A DNA stretch of 64,000 bases. Origin: Clostridium saccharobutylicum DSM 13864. GTDB taxonomy: Bacteria; Bacillota; Clostridia; Clostridiales; Clostridiaceae. The translations under genes were made by a program, and so were the position numbers. Numbering within the stretch: position 1 is the first letter of the stretch; each line of letters starts with the position of its first letter. Location of the stretch: positions 3,627,416-3,691,415 of the forward strand of contig NC_022571.1 in NCBI RefSeq assembly GCF_000473995.1, read 5' to 3'. Below, piece by piece: positions 25,701 through 34,915 of the stretch. The notes below the pieces were generated by a model that made no database searches, had not been told where the DNA came from, and saw nothing but the letters and a program-made list of their open reading frames with translations.

Positions 25701-26747
25701 TTATCCTAAGTATTCCTTATATGGTATCCGAACTGCAACTCCTGTTTGATCAAATTTATATTGTGTTCCATCAAGAGGTTCTCTCCCATAAAACAAATTC
25801 ATCCCTATAAGATAAGATGCCTCTGCAATAGCTGATGGATCTTGGAGAACAGAACCTATCATTTCTCCTTTTTTTATTAATTCCTGAGCTTCTGGTATAG
25901 CATCTACTCCAACTACTGCTATTGTTTTTGTATCATCACCTTTATTATATCCATACTTTTGTAGCACTTCAATTGCTCCTATTGCCATTTCATCATTATT
26001 AGCAATTATTGCTTCAATTTTATTACCATAATATAAAAACAGTTGTTCAAAATTACTTTTGGCTATACTTCTCTCCCAATCACAAACAGATAGAGCAAGC
26101 TCTTGTGTTTTTATTCCATTATCATTAATCGTAGATACAGAATATTGTGTTCTTGCTATTGCTTCTTTATTATCACGCTGCCCCATTAACATAACATATT
26201 GTAGTATATTATCTCCATTCGTATCTATAGCAGCCTTATTCTTATTCCATGCATTAACTAAAATATTTCCTTGTAATATTCCTGCTTCTGGTGGATTTGT
26301 TCCTACATAATATGACTTTCCATATGATTGAATTGTTGAGATATTATATGGTTCTCTATTAAATAAAACTACTGGAATATTATATTCCTTTATCATATTA
26401 ATAGGCTCTTCAGCTCTTTTTTCATCTACTACATTTAATAGTATAAAATCAACACTATTATTTTTTAGCAATGTACCAACAGTTTCATTTTGTACTGATT
26501 GGTCATTATTACCATCATAAAAAGTAAATTCAACTTTATCTGGATTATTTTTTTGAATTTCTTCAAGGCTTTGGCGGATTAAAGAAATAAAAACATCATC
26601 AAATCTATATAATAAAACTCCAACTCTAACTGGTTTCTGTAATTCATCTATTGTCTTAGCATAAATCTTATCATTATATAAAAATATCATAGTAACTATA
26701 ATAATTATCGTCTCTATAAATACCAGCGTCTTTTTTAATAACCTCAT
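25701..26747 (-). CDS. MglB-like sugar-binding protein, membrane-anchored, orphan
   Basis: 348 residues. An uncleaved N-terminal hydrophobic anchor (TLVFIETIIIIVTMIFLY) without a lipobox precedes a type-1 periplasmic-binding fold: VGVLLYRFDDVFISLIRQSL, then NNDEMAIGAIEVLQKYGY and AVVGVDAIPEA, the galactose/glucose-binding MglB signature. There is no permease or ATPase nearby, so it may be a sugar sensor rather than a transporter part; such proteins can feed two-component or chemotaxis systems. AGGAGG lies 11 bases before the ATG. Transcribed alone, with terminator. Confidence 0.83.
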   Translation of the reverse strand: MRLLKKTLVFIETIIIIVTMIFLYNDKIYAKTIDELQKPVRVGVLLYRFDDVFISLIRQSLEEIQKNNPDKVEFTFYDGNNDQSVQNETVGTLLKNNSVDFILLNVVDEKRAEEPINMIKEYNIPVVLFNREPYNISTIQSYGKSYYVGTNPPEAGILQGNILVNAWNKNKAAIDTNGDNILQYVMLMGQRDNKEAIARTQYSVSTINDNGIKTQELALSVCDWERSIAKSNFEQLFLYYGNKIEAIIANNDEMAIGAIEVLQKYGYNKGDDTKTIAVVGVDAIPEAQELIKKGEMIGSVLQDPSAIAEASYLIGMNLFYGREPLDGTQYKFDQTGVAVRIPYKEYLG

Positions 26748-26813
26748 TATAAGTTTAGCCTCCTTTTATCTCATAGTATTATTATTCTTATAAATATAAA
26801 TACTTATTCAAGT

Positions 26814-27137
26814 ATACATAAACAACTTAAAACTTATAGTTATGTGGTAATTTACCGAAATTAGGGATATGTTTTTGTTTCGGTTTCTAAGGAATTTTCA
26901 TGGATTATTCTAAGAGCACAAGTTGCATCCAAAATGCTAGCCTCAAATTCAAGCTTTGAACTAGCATATTTGGAACAATACTCCAAAGGAAACTCGACTC
27001 ACATTCGTTCACTGAGTAAGTTCAATTAACCAAATCATAGATTTGGAATTTCACTTAAGAATAAAACCATAAAAATTCCTAACGAAACACTTCACAAAAA
27101 CATATCCCTAATTTCTAGTATAGATAATATCTTAAAT
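26814..27137. repeat. Family-A fold-back repeat (A6) containing an M module
   Basis: Perfect 22-bp arms lie at 26857-26878 and 27094-27115 (start GAAATTAGGGATATG). A second stem pairs AAGGAATTTTCATGG with CATAAAAATTCCT. The interior (about 26985-27055) holds the M module: GAAACTCGACTCACATTC, CACTGAGTAAGTTCAATT and CCAAATCATAGATTTGG, the same as inside family-B repeats B2 and B5. Confidence 0.75.
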
Positions 27138-27210
27138 TCAATAAACATATATATACTGTTAATTAATTGTAACTTAACTTATTCAAGAATTTTTAAATAT
27201 CGGTATTATA

Positions 27211-27477
27211 TGAGTATCAATCAAAATTTTCAGTAACCTAAACAAATGCATGACCTCTATTTCGGTTATCTATTACATAAATCTAAGTGTTGATGAGGCC
27301 ACTAAAAAATATTACTAATTTAGATATATATGTATATTTTTTCAGGTCATTTATATCTAAAAAGTTGTTACAAGGCTATTAGAAGGCCTTCTGACACCTT
27401 ACTTATTTTGCCAAATGATTTGTACAAAAAATATTGGGACTTTTTTAGTGGCCTCAGTGTTGATTTGGATATCTATA
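27211..27477. repeat. Right half of a family-A repeat (A7), split by element C
   Basis: ATCAAAATTTTCAGTAACCT and ATGCATGACCTCTATTTCGG match the right half of A5 almost base for base, ending GATTTGGATATCTATA. The left half is missing; a piece matching it lies at 28703-28735. The copy is interrupted by element C. Confidence 0.7.
27294..27456. mobile_element. 163-bp non-autonomous element C (MITE-like)
   Basis: A perfect 16-bp terminal inverted repeat, TGAGGCCACTAAAAAA ... TTTTTTAGTGGCCTCA, flanked by a 7-bp direct repeat GTGTTGA (27287-27293 and 27457-27463). Removing the element restores a family-A terminus. No coding capacity. A decayed relative lies at 62034-62164. Confidence 0.8.
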
Positions 27478-27502
27478 AACACTATAAAATATAAATTCCT
27501 AT

Positions 27503-28570
27503 TTACGCTGGCAAGAATATGTAACCATTGTTAACATTAACTCCTTTTCTGGCAAATATTCCTTTGCTAGTTGGATAATATTCATTTACTTCATAATCAG
27601 AAATATCACTAAAATTTACTGATGGAGTTGATTGAGTTAAATCTACTGTCATTTTAGAAAGATGTCTATTATTAGTTACATTTATAAAATATATTGTTCC
27701 ATTAAAAATTTTCATATCTTCTCCATTCATTATTGCTAACCTTTTTGTTGATAAATCAGTTAAATTTATTGAATAAAGATTATTATCGTCTGAAGAATTT
27801 ATAGCTAATATCTGTCCTGAATAAGGTGCAAAACTATTTACCGAAAAATTAGATAGTTTTTGCTTTTGAGTTCCATCTGCATTTATTTTATATAAAGTTG
27901 ATTTATCACTTTTATTTTCATAAAGAATAGTGTCTTCATCTACCAAATAGTTTCCAACATTATCAAAAGATATAATTTTATCTGAATTATTTGTTGTATC
28001 AAAAGCATGAAGTTTATTTCCGTCATTTTGATCTACAAAATATATAATATTATTTACAGTTATCATATTAGTAACTTTTCCTGAAGCTAAATTAGGTTTG
28101 TATGCTCTACTTGTTGTATCTATTGATGATAAAGTGCTGTTATTATTACCATCAGAAAAATAAGCTACATTATTTATTATTACTAATGAGCTAACTGGAT
28201 AATTAAAAAAATCACTAACATTTGAAGTATTTATTACATTATTAGGATAAGGTTCTTTTAAAACAGACAGATTATTATTATCATCCCAATTTGGAAAAAA
28301 TAATGAGCTTCCGTTTATTTGAAATAAGCTAGTATATATAGCTGAATCTTTTAACGAAAAAGCAGTATATCCATTTTTAAATGCTTCCTTGTCTAAATTA
28401 GAATCAGTACTTCCACCAGAAGTAGAATTACTATTTACAGTTATCTGTTTTGGAGTACTGTCATTTTGATTATTTGGGCTTGTAGATTGTGTAGCTCCAC
28501 AACCCAACAAACTTGTACATAGCCCCAGAGACAATAATGATAATAAAACTTTTTTCAAAAATAACACCAT
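27503..28570 (-). CDS. Lipoprotein with DUF5050-type beta-propeller
   Basis: 355 residues. A lipoprotein signal (LLSLLSLGLCTSLLGC, lipid-modified Cys at about 24) is followed by a Ser/Thr/Asn-rich linker and a repetitive beta region (about 70-355) with recurring blocks such as VNNIIYFVDQNDGNKLHAFD and IINNVAYFSDGNNNSTLSSI, typical of DUF5050 propellers. It is anchored outside the membrane; ligand unknown. The ribosome site is weak (GAAAG), and a TTG a few codons in is an alternative start. Confidence 0.8.
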   Translation of the reverse strand: MVLFLKKVLLSLLSLGLCTSLLGCGATQSTSPNNQNDSTPKQITVNSNSTSGGSTDSNLDKEAFKNGYTAFSLKDSAIYTSLFQINGSSLFFPNWDDNNNLSVLKEPYPNNVINTSNVSDFFNYPVSSLVIINNVAYFSDGNNNSTLSSIDTTSRAYKPNLASGKVTNMITVNNIIYFVDQNDGNKLHAFDTTNNSDKIISFDNVGNYLVDEDTILYENKSDKSTLYKINADGTQKQKLSNFSVNSFAPYSGQILAINSSDDNNLYSINLTDLSTKRLAIMNGEDMKIFNGTIYFINVTNNRHLSKMTVDLTQSTPSVNFSDISDYEVNEYYPTSKGIFARKGVNVNNGYIFLPA

Positions 28571-28702
28571 CTTTCATTATATTCATGTTTACGATCAATT
28601 TCATATATTAATTTTATAAATTATAATAACTAATTGCTAAAACTTTTATAATACATATTATCGAACTAATCTTTTATTTTATAATAGCTAAGAAAAAATT
28701 AC

Positions 28703-28735
28703 TAAAGCATTACGTTAAAAAATTTTGATATCTAT
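28703..28735. repeat. Left-arm fragment of a family-A repeat (A5 subtype)
   Basis: GCATTACGTTAAAAAATTTT with GATATCTATA resembles the A5 left arm at about 24643-24670. It overlaps the last codon of the PAP2 gene and may be the missing half of A7. Confidence 0.45.
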
Positions 28736-29316
28736 ACAACTGTAAAAACTAATTTTGAACATAATAATCCTACTACTAATCCAAGTATAATTCCTGCTAT
28801 AACATCTGTAGGATAATGTACATGTAAGTATACCCTTGAAAAAGCAATTAAAAAAGCAATGCTTATAAAGATTAATTCATATTCTTTAAAAAATGTAGAT
28901 AAAACAGTTGCTACTGCAAACGAAGATAAAGTATGTCCTGAAGGAAAAGAATAAGATATTGGTCTTTTTATCAAAAGTTTTATATTATCAAGTTTATTAT
29001 AAGGTCTAAAACGCCTAACTAAATTTTTTATTATTACTTCTCCAATAATTGTACTAATGATTAATGTTATTATTACTATATTTCCAATTACTCTATATGG
29101 TTTATCTAGCAGCAACACAGTTGCCACTAGTATCCAAATCAAACCTAGGTTCCCTAATCTAGTTATAATAGGCATTAATATGTCTAAATATTTATTTTCT
29201 AAATACTTTTTTATTAAAAATAATATATATCTATCAATTTTGTTTATTTTTTTAGATATATTTAAATATGTAACTTTACTAAATATTATATTGATGAAAT
29301 TTTTTAGAATTCTCAT
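28732..29316 (-). CDS. PAP2-type phosphatase, membrane-bound
   Basis: 194 residues with five to six helices and the three phosphatase motifs: KNLVRRFRPYNK (motif 1), SYSFPSGHTLSSFA (motif 2, catalytic His) and SRVYLHVHYPTDVIAG (motif 3). Small proteins of this type dephosphorylate undecaprenyl diphosphate or phosphatidylglycerol phosphate at the outer membrane face; which one cannot be told. GTGGAGG precedes the ATG. Monocistronic. Confidence 0.9.
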   Translation of the reverse strand: MRILKNFINIIFSKVTYLNISKKINKIDRYILFLIKKYLENKYLDILMPIITRLGNLGLIWILVATVLLLDKPYRVIGNIVIITLIISTIIGEVIIKNLVRRFRPYNKLDNIKLLIKRPISYSFPSGHTLSSFAVATVLSTFFKEYELIFISIAFLIAFSRVYLHVHYPTDVIAGIILGLVVGLLCSKLVFTVV

Positions 29317-29442
29317 TAGTTGTTATTCCTCCACTTTTAGTTAAATTCTCCTTCTAATTAATATATTTTACATACTTCTACTTTTAACAATATCGCTTTC
29401 ATACTATTACATCATTTTTTATTATGTGTTGCAAGTTATACT

Positions 29443-29487
29443 AAAAAAATTGCAACACAATCAATAAGCCTGTGCTGCAATTTCTTA
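29443..29487 (-). terminator. Terminator of the MntR-like gene
   Basis: On the minus strand AAATTGCAGCACA pairs with TGTGTTGCAATTT, followed by TTTTAGTATAA: a canonical intrinsic terminator about 90 bases past the stop. Confidence 0.85.
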
Positions 29488-29577
29488 GTTAAATTCATTT
29501 ACAAATAAAAAATAGTCTTTGAACATTACTTTTATTTTCAATAAAAAATATTAAAAATAAATATAATTATATCATTT

Positions 29578-30042
29578 TTAAGAATTTCTATATGTCTTGA
29601 ATTTATTAATGATATCAGGATTATTATTCATGAACTGCACAAAATCTTGAAAGCATTTAGTTGTTTCTTTACTTATAGTATGTTCAATTTTTTCTGTTTC
29701 ATCTAATATTTCTGAATCAGAAACATCAAGTATTCTCAAAAAATTTTCTATAATATTATGACGGTTAAGAAGCACCTCTCCGAGTCTTTTACCATTCTCT
29801 TCAAGTATTATTATTCCATATTTCTCATACTTCAGAAGTTTCAATTCTGATAACTTCTGCACCATTTTTGTAGCAGAAGGTGGTTGAACATTTAGTGCGT
29901 TAGAAATCTCATGAATTCTAGTAAAGCCTGCTTTTAAGGATAATCTATATATCATTTCAAGGTAATCTTCCATAGACGCTGTAAGTGAATTATCTTCTTT
30001 TTTCATATATTCATTAAAAGTATAAAAATTATTTTTAATCAT
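29578..30042 (-). CDS. mntR: MntR/DtxR family metal-dependent regulator
   Basis: 154 residues from the ATG at 30042, seven bases after GTAGG; the ATG two codons earlier is too close to that site. An N-terminal winged helix (SMEDYLEMIYRLSLKAGFTR, then IHEISNALNVQPPSATKMVQ) and a helical metal-binding/dimer domain with RHNIIENFLRIL and EIEHTISKET, the MntR/IdeR layout without the SH3 domain. Divergent from mntH 196 bases away, so it very likely represses manganese uptake when Mn(II) is replete. A candidate operator lies between them. Confidence 0.9.
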   Translation of the reverse strand: MIKNNFYTFNEYMKKEDNSLTASMEDYLEMIYRLSLKAGFTRIHEISNALNVQPPSATKMVQKLSELKLLKYEKYGIIILEENGKRLGEVLLNRHNIIENFLRILDVSDSEILDETEKIEHTISKETTKCFQDFVQFMNNNPDIINKFKTYRNS

Positions 30043-30157
30043 GCTCATACCTACTTTTAATTATAATTTGTTTACTAAATTATATGCTAATTTATCAAAA
30101 AAATTACTTGAATGGAACATTTAAAATATTATTACATAGTTTATAGTATAAAAAAAT

Positions 30158-30171
30158 TTAGTCGTGGCTAA
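30158..30171. promoter_or_regulatory. Candidate MntR operator (TTAGTCGTGGCTAA)
   Basis: Imperfect 14-bp palindrome (10 of 14 positions symmetric), relatively GC-rich, midway between the divergent mntR and mntH starts. Position and symmetry suit a DtxR-type repressor; the sequence does not obviously match the Bacillus MntR box. Confidence 0.35.
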
Positions 30172-30237
30172 GAAAGTTAAGTTACAATAACTATTTTTAT
30201 CCTATGAAAAGTAAAGTGAGAAAGGTGATGTATTATC

Positions 30238-31536
30238 TTGGAAAACGAAAGAAGTTTAAGAAATGCTGATGTATCTGTTCCCAGGCTTTTGCCTGAGAAA
30301 AAAGAATTAAGTTCTAATACAAGTAAACTAAGACAACTATCTAAATTTTTAGGACCAGCTTTTATTGTAAGTGTGGCATATGTAGATCCAGGCAATTTTG
30401 CAACTAACATTAGTGGTGGATCAAAATTTGGCTATTCACTAATTTGGGTTGTTTTATTCAGTAATTTAATGGCTATTTTTTTGCAAATAATGTCGGCAAA
30501 ACTCGGAATAGCCACAGGACATAATCTTCCAGAAATGTGTGCTAAGGTATTTCCTAAAAACGCAAATTGGATATTTTGGATTGTTGCAGAGATAGGAGCT
30601 ATGGCAACTGACCTAGCTGAATTTCTTGGAGGAACACTAGGATTATATTTATTATTTAATATACCAATGATATATGCAGGTCTTTTAACAGGATTAATAA
30701 CATTTTTTATTTGCTATATGGAAAAGTACGGCCAAAAGGTTATTGAGATAATAATATCGATACTAGTAGCAATAATATGCATTGCATATACAATAGAATT
30801 GTTTCTTTCTAAACCAGATTGGGTTCAAGTTGGTGTTCATACAATAATTCCATCACTCCCTAATAATGATGCACTATTAATTGCTGTAGGAATGCTGGGT
30901 GCAACAGTTATGCCTCATGTAATATATTTGCATTCACAGTTAGTTCAGCATAGATGTACAGACTCATCAATTAAGGGAAAATTAAAGCATTTAAAAATGG
31001 AAAAAATTGATGTTTCAATTGCTATGAATATTGCTTTTATCGTAAATGCTGCAATGGTTGTAGTATCTGCTGCTGTATTTAATAAAAATGGATTGATAGT
31101 TGATACAATAGAACAGGCTCACACTTCCTTGCAACCATTATTAGGTTCATTATCGAGTGGTGCCTTTGGAATTGCATTACTCGCATCAGGGTTATCTTCT
31201 TCTGCTGTCGGAACAATAGCAGGACAAACCATTATGAAAGGATTTGTTAATATAAGCATTCCAGTAAACATTAGAAGACTTATAACAATGATGCCAGCAC
31301 TATTTATAATTGCAATTGGAGTAAATCCAATGAATGTACTTGTTTTAAGCCAAGTAGCCTTAAGTTTTATCTTGCCATTTCCAATTATTCAGATGTTAAT
31401 TATAGCAAAACGTAAAGACTTAATGGGTGCTTTAGTTAACAATGGCTTTGTAAGATTATTTGGTATTTTAATATCTGCTACAATAATATTATTGAATATA
31501 CTTCTCTTATACCTAACATTTACAGGTAATGTTTGA
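30238..31536 (+). CDS. mntH: Nramp manganese transporter
   Basis: 432 residues, TTG start after AAAGGTGATG. Eleven helices; metal-binding motif DPGNFATNISGGSKFGYSL in helix 1 and MPHVIYLHSQLVQHR in helix 6, both hallmarks of Nramp/MntH. It is a proton-coupled Mn(II)/Fe(II) importer in the cytoplasmic membrane. Divergent from the mntR-like regulator, with a shared intergenic operator candidate. Confidence 0.95.
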   Translation: MENERSLRNADVSVPRLLPEKKELSSNTSKLRQLSKFLGPAFIVSVAYVDPGNFATNISGGSKFGYSLIWVVLFSNLMAIFLQIMSAKLGIATGHNLPEMCAKVFPKNANWIFWIVAEIGAMATDLAEFLGGTLGLYLLFNIPMIYAGLLTGLITFFICYMEKYGQKVIEIIISILVAIICIAYTIELFLSKPDWVQVGVHTIIPSLPNNDALLIAVGMLGATVMPHVIYLHSQLVQHRCTDSSIKGKLKHLKMEKIDVSIAMNIAFIVNAAMVVVSAAVFNKNGLIVDTIEQAHTSLQPLLGSLSSGAFGIALLASGLSSSAVGTIAGQTIMKGFVNISIPVNIRRLITMMPALFIIAIGVNPMNVLVLSQVALSFILPFPIIQMLIIAKRKDLMGALVNNGFVRLFGILISATIILLNILLLYLTFTGNV

Positions 31537-31541
31537 TATTC

Positions 31542-31589
31542 TTTAGAAAAGCTTCGAGTAAATACCTATTATCTCGAAGTCTTTCTAAA
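31542..31589. terminator. Bidirectional terminator between mntH and nhaA
   Basis: TTTAGAAAAGCTTCGAG pairs with CTCGAAGTCTTTCTAAA (one mismatch). It lies five bases after mntH and overlaps the last codons of the convergent nhaA. Confidence 0.8.
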
Positions 31590-32768
31590 TTCTAAGATTT
31601 TAAAAATTATTGAACCTACTATTGCAGCTAAAATAGAAGCAATCATAATACTTGTTTTAGCTAAAGACAATGTATCAATATCTGAAAAGGATAAAGACGA
31701 TACAAATATTGACATAGTAAACCCAATACCACCAAGGACGCTAGCACCATATAAATGTTTTTTTGTAACTTTAGCTGGAAGTTTTGCAATTTTAAATTTT
31801 ACCAATATATATGAAACTCCAAAAATACCTATCTGCTTACCTATAAATAACCCAAATATAATTCCCAAACTAACTGGAGAAAATATTGTTGTAGAAAAAC
31901 TGTTAATATCAATCTCTATACCTGCATTTGCTAATGCGAATATTGGCATTATTACAAATGAAGACCATGGTGATAAAACATGTTCAAATCTACTTAAAAT
32001 CGATTTATTAAACTCATTAGCATTTTTTCCAATAGGCAGAGTCATGCCAAGCAACACGCCTGCAATTGTTGAATGTATACCGGATTTCAAAAGACAAATC
32101 CATAATATAATTCCTAAAATTATATATACAGATTTATACCTTACATTAAATCTATTAGCCAATATAAGAATAAAAAGAATAAATAAGCCGCTAAAAAATG
32201 CACTCCAAATAATTTGATTCGTATAAAATATTGCAATTACAATGATGGCTCCCAAATCATCAACTATAGCCAAAGCTGTAAGAAATACAACAATTCCTTT
32301 AGGTGCTTTTTTACCTACTAATGAAAGTATTCCTAAAGCAAACGCTATATCTGTTGCCATTGGAATTCCCCATCCTGTAATAGTTACTTTTCCATAATTA
32401 AATAATGAATAAATAATTGCTGGTACAATCATCCCTCCTACTGCTGCAGATATAGGTAAAATAGTTCTTTTAAAAGATTTAAGTTCTCCAATCACCATTT
32501 CTCGTTTTATTTCCATCCCAACTACAAGAAAAAATATAGCCATAAGCCCATCGTTAATCCAATGAAGAACTGACATGGATAAAGAAAATTGCTTATATCC
32601 AATAGTTGCATAAGTATGAAGTATACCTTCATAACTTTCAGCAAAGCTTGAATTTGCAATTACTATTGCAATAATTGAGCAAATTAAAAGCACTATTCCA
32701 CTGGAAGATTCATTTTTTAAAAAGTATATAAATGGATTTAAAATTTTGTTATAAATTCTATATTTCAT
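31569..32768 (-). CDS. nhaA: Na+/H+ antiporter NhaA
   Basis: 399 residues from the ATG at 32768, eight bases after GAGGAG; a GTG three codons earlier lies too close. Twelve helices; conserved MEIKREMVIGELKSFK, ATDIAFALGIL and the ion-binding aspartate pair in TALAIVDDLGAIIVI. It exchanges external protons for internal Na+/Li+, important for pH and salt homeostasis. A G-rich, T-tract-containing leader lies upstream. Confidence 0.96.
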   Translation of the reverse strand: MKYRIYNKILNPFIYFLKNESSSGIVLLICSIIAIVIANSSFAESYEGILHTYATIGYKQFSLSMSVLHWINDGLMAIFFLVVGMEIKREMVIGELKSFKRTILPISAAVGGMIVPAIIYSLFNYGKVTITGWGIPMATDIAFALGILSLVGKKAPKGIVVFLTALAIVDDLGAIIVIAIFYTNQIIWSAFFSGLFILFILILANRFNVRYKSVYIILGIILWICLLKSGIHSTIAGVLLGMTLPIGKNANEFNKSILSRFEHVLSPWSSFVIMPIFALANAGIEIDINSFSTTIFSPVSLGIIFGLFIGKQIGIFGVSYILVKFKIAKLPAKVTKKHLYGASVLGGIGFTMSIFVSSLSFSDIDTLSLAKTSIMIASILAAIVGSIIFKILEFRKTSR

Positions 32769-32858
32769 ATTTAACACTCCTCATATATTATTATTTGTAA
32801 CACAAAAATTACTACTAAATTTATTTATATAATTTTCCCAATCATAAAAATTGACAAT

Positions 32859-32936
32859 AAAAAAAAGGCAGAAAACCCAAATCGAGCTTCCCACCCCAGA
32901 AACTAACATTGCTTGAAAACAAATTATAACATTTGT
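32859..32936 (-). promoter_or_regulatory. nhaA leader: palindromic promoter region and G-rich RNA with T8 tract
   Basis: On the minus strand ACAAATGTTATAATTTGT (32919-32936) embeds a TATAAT in a 6-bp-armed palindrome. It is followed by a G-rich stretch (GGGGTGGGAAGC, GGGTTTTCTGCC) and eight T residues (32859-32866), about 90 bases before the start codon. It looks like a structured leader or attenuator, but I match no known riboswitch and the stem is not obvious. The rest of the gap is AT-rich. Confidence 0.3.
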
Positions 32937-33030
32937 CCAACCGTACATAATCATATTTATTTTATATTATACATTGTATCATATCCTACTAGAATAGTAA
33001 ATATTATAATATATTCCACAGCTATTAATC

Positions 33031-34347
33031 TTAACTTTCATCACTCTCATCATTTTGAGGTAATTTTTTAATTAAAACTGTATTTATTCTTTTTCTGTCA
33101 CATTCAGATATTATAAACTCATAATTCTCATATGTGACTTTATCATTAATTTTGGGATACGATTTTAAATGTGAATAAATCCATCCTCCAATAGTATCAA
33201 TATTCTCACTATCCATCTCAATATCTAATAACTCGTTAATCTCTTCAACAAGAACTTTTCCATCTACAATATAATCTCCTTCTTCTAATTTCTTAATTTT
33301 TTCTACTTCTTCCTCATCAAATTCATCTTGAATTTCACCAACGATTTCTTCTAAAATATCCTCGATAGTCACTAATCCAAAAGTCCCTCCATATTCATCA
33401 ATAATTATAGCCATTTGTGCTTTTTGTTTTTTAAACACCTTTAATAAAGCACTTATTGACATAGACTCTGGAACAAATTTTATCTCTCGTATAATGCTTT
33501 CTATATTTTCACTCTTACCTTCAATCTTTTGTTTATATAAATCTTTAATATGTACAAACCCAATAATATTATCCTTACTTTCCTTGCACACTGGATATCT
33601 AGTTAATTGTTCATTTAGTGCAAATTCTATTATTTCATCAAAAGAATCCTCTAGAAAAATACATGCCATATCAGTCCGTGGTATCATTATCTCTTTTGCA
33701 GTTTTTTCTGAAAAATCAAATATATTATCTACAAATGTTAATTCAGTTTTATCTATTAACCCATGTTTATAGCTTTCTTCGACTAATAACATTATTTCTT
33801 CATCTGTATGAGCTGCCTCATGCTCATCAACTTGGGAAATTCCAAATATTTTCAAAACCAAGTTCGTACTATGATTAAAAGTCCACATTATTGGATAAGT
33901 CACCTTATAAAACATAATTAAAGGTAATGCTGTATGCATAGCAATCTCTTCCGAACTTATAATAGCTAATGTTTTGGGTGCTAACTCTCCAAGTACAATA
34001 TGAAAGCCTGTTATTATTGAGAATCCTACAACAAATGAAATTGAATGCAGTGCACTTTCTGATAAATTAAATAAACTTAAAAATGGTCGCAACATATCTG
34101 CAACCGCTGGTTCTCCTACCCATCCTAAGCCTAATGATGCTAATGTTATTCCTAGCTGACATGCCGATAAATATGAATTTAAATCTTTTATAACTCGTAA
34201 AGTATGTTTTGCACTTCTATTATCTTCAAGTACTAATGTCTCTATTCTTGATTTTCTTACTCTTACCATTGCAAATTCTGTTGCAACAAAAAAGCCATTC
34301 ATAAATACAAGTAAAAATATAATTATTATGTTTAATAAAATCCTCAC
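33031..34347 (-). CDS. CNNM/CorC-type membrane protein with CBS pair
   Basis: 438 residues from the GTG at 34347, chosen because AAGGGG lies eight bases upstream; the ATGs about nine codons earlier lack a site. An N-terminal DUF21 membrane domain (about 1-195; NGFFVATEFAMVRVRKSRIE, LGITLASLGLGWVGEPAV) is followed by two CBS domains (about 205-330; MIPRTDMACIF, IIDEYGGTFGLVTIEDILEE) and a C-terminal CorC/HlyC domain. Family members (YhdP/YrkA, MpfA) export Mg2+ or are labelled hemolysins. Monocistronic. Confidence 0.92.
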   Translation of the reverse strand: MRILLNIIIIFLLVFMNGFFVATEFAMVRVRKSRIETLVLEDNRSAKHTLRVIKDLNSYLSACQLGITLASLGLGWVGEPAVADMLRPFLSLFNLSESALHSISFVVGFSIITGFHIVLGELAPKTLAIISSEEIAMHTALPLIMFYKVTYPIMWTFNHSTNLVLKIFGISQVDEHEAAHTDEEIMLLVEESYKHGLIDKTELTFVDNIFDFSEKTAKEIMIPRTDMACIFLEDSFDEIIEFALNEQLTRYPVCKESKDNIIGFVHIKDLYKQKIEGKSENIESIIREIKFVPESMSISALLKVFKKQKAQMAIIIDEYGGTFGLVTIEDILEEIVGEIQDEFDEEEVEKIKKLEEGDYIVDGKVLVEEINELLDIEMDSENIDTIGGWIYSHLKSYPKINDKVTYENYEFIISECDRKRINTVLIKKLPQNDESDES

Positions 34348-34405
34348 TTTGCTGGCCCCTTCCCAAGTCATCATATCTATTTTAAATAATCCTTATATCT
34401 AGTTA

Positions 34406-34558
34406 AGACACAATCCAAAAAATAACAGACCAGTATACATGCATATTTCGCGTCATAGTATGTCGGCAAATTCTACTAATATATCCGCTATAAACAGAAT
34501 TCGCCTCCTTGTATAGTGAGTCATATGATACGAACTTTGGTCTATTATTTATTTTCAT
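34406..34558. repeat. Divergent family-B repeat (B7)
   Basis: GACACAATCCAAAAAATAAC at the left and TTTGGTCTATTATTTATTTT with CATGTAG at the right. The interior differs from other B copies. Confidence 0.55.
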
Positions 34559-34754
34559 GTAGCTAATTTATATCATAATATACATTGCACCAAATTATAT
34601 AATAATATACATTTTCAATTTTAAGCTCTGAAATTTTTCATAAATATGAAATTAACATTAATGTATACCCCCAGATTTACAACTAGTAACATCACCTGAA
34701 CTTCATTATAATTATCCAGATATATGTAAACAAACTACGAATCAGATTTAAGCC

Positions 34755-34839
34755 TTCAAATATATTTCATACTAGAAAGTAAGGAGATTACTTTCAACAA
34801 GTTACCACATAAGTCTAAATCACAAGTTGTTTATCTATA
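34755..34839. repeat. Family-A right-end fragment (A8)
   Basis: TAGAAAGTAAGGAGATTACT is followed by GTTACCACATAAGTCTAAAT and TTGTTTATCTATA, the right terminus of family A. It lies just 5' of the P-II gene, mirrored by the left-end fragment A9 on its 3' side. Confidence 0.6.
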
Positions 34840-34915
34840 ATATAAAAATTAAATAATTGTTAGGGTTTAAAGATGATACCCAATCAATATACTATAGAGA
34901 AAGTGAGGTAATGGT

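Noticed and set aside
34406..34558. tRNA-like cloverleaf in a structured intergenic region
   Set aside because: No TTCGA/T-arm, anticodon arm or CCA end could be placed; the folding is due to family-B ends. No tRNA was found anywhere in the window.
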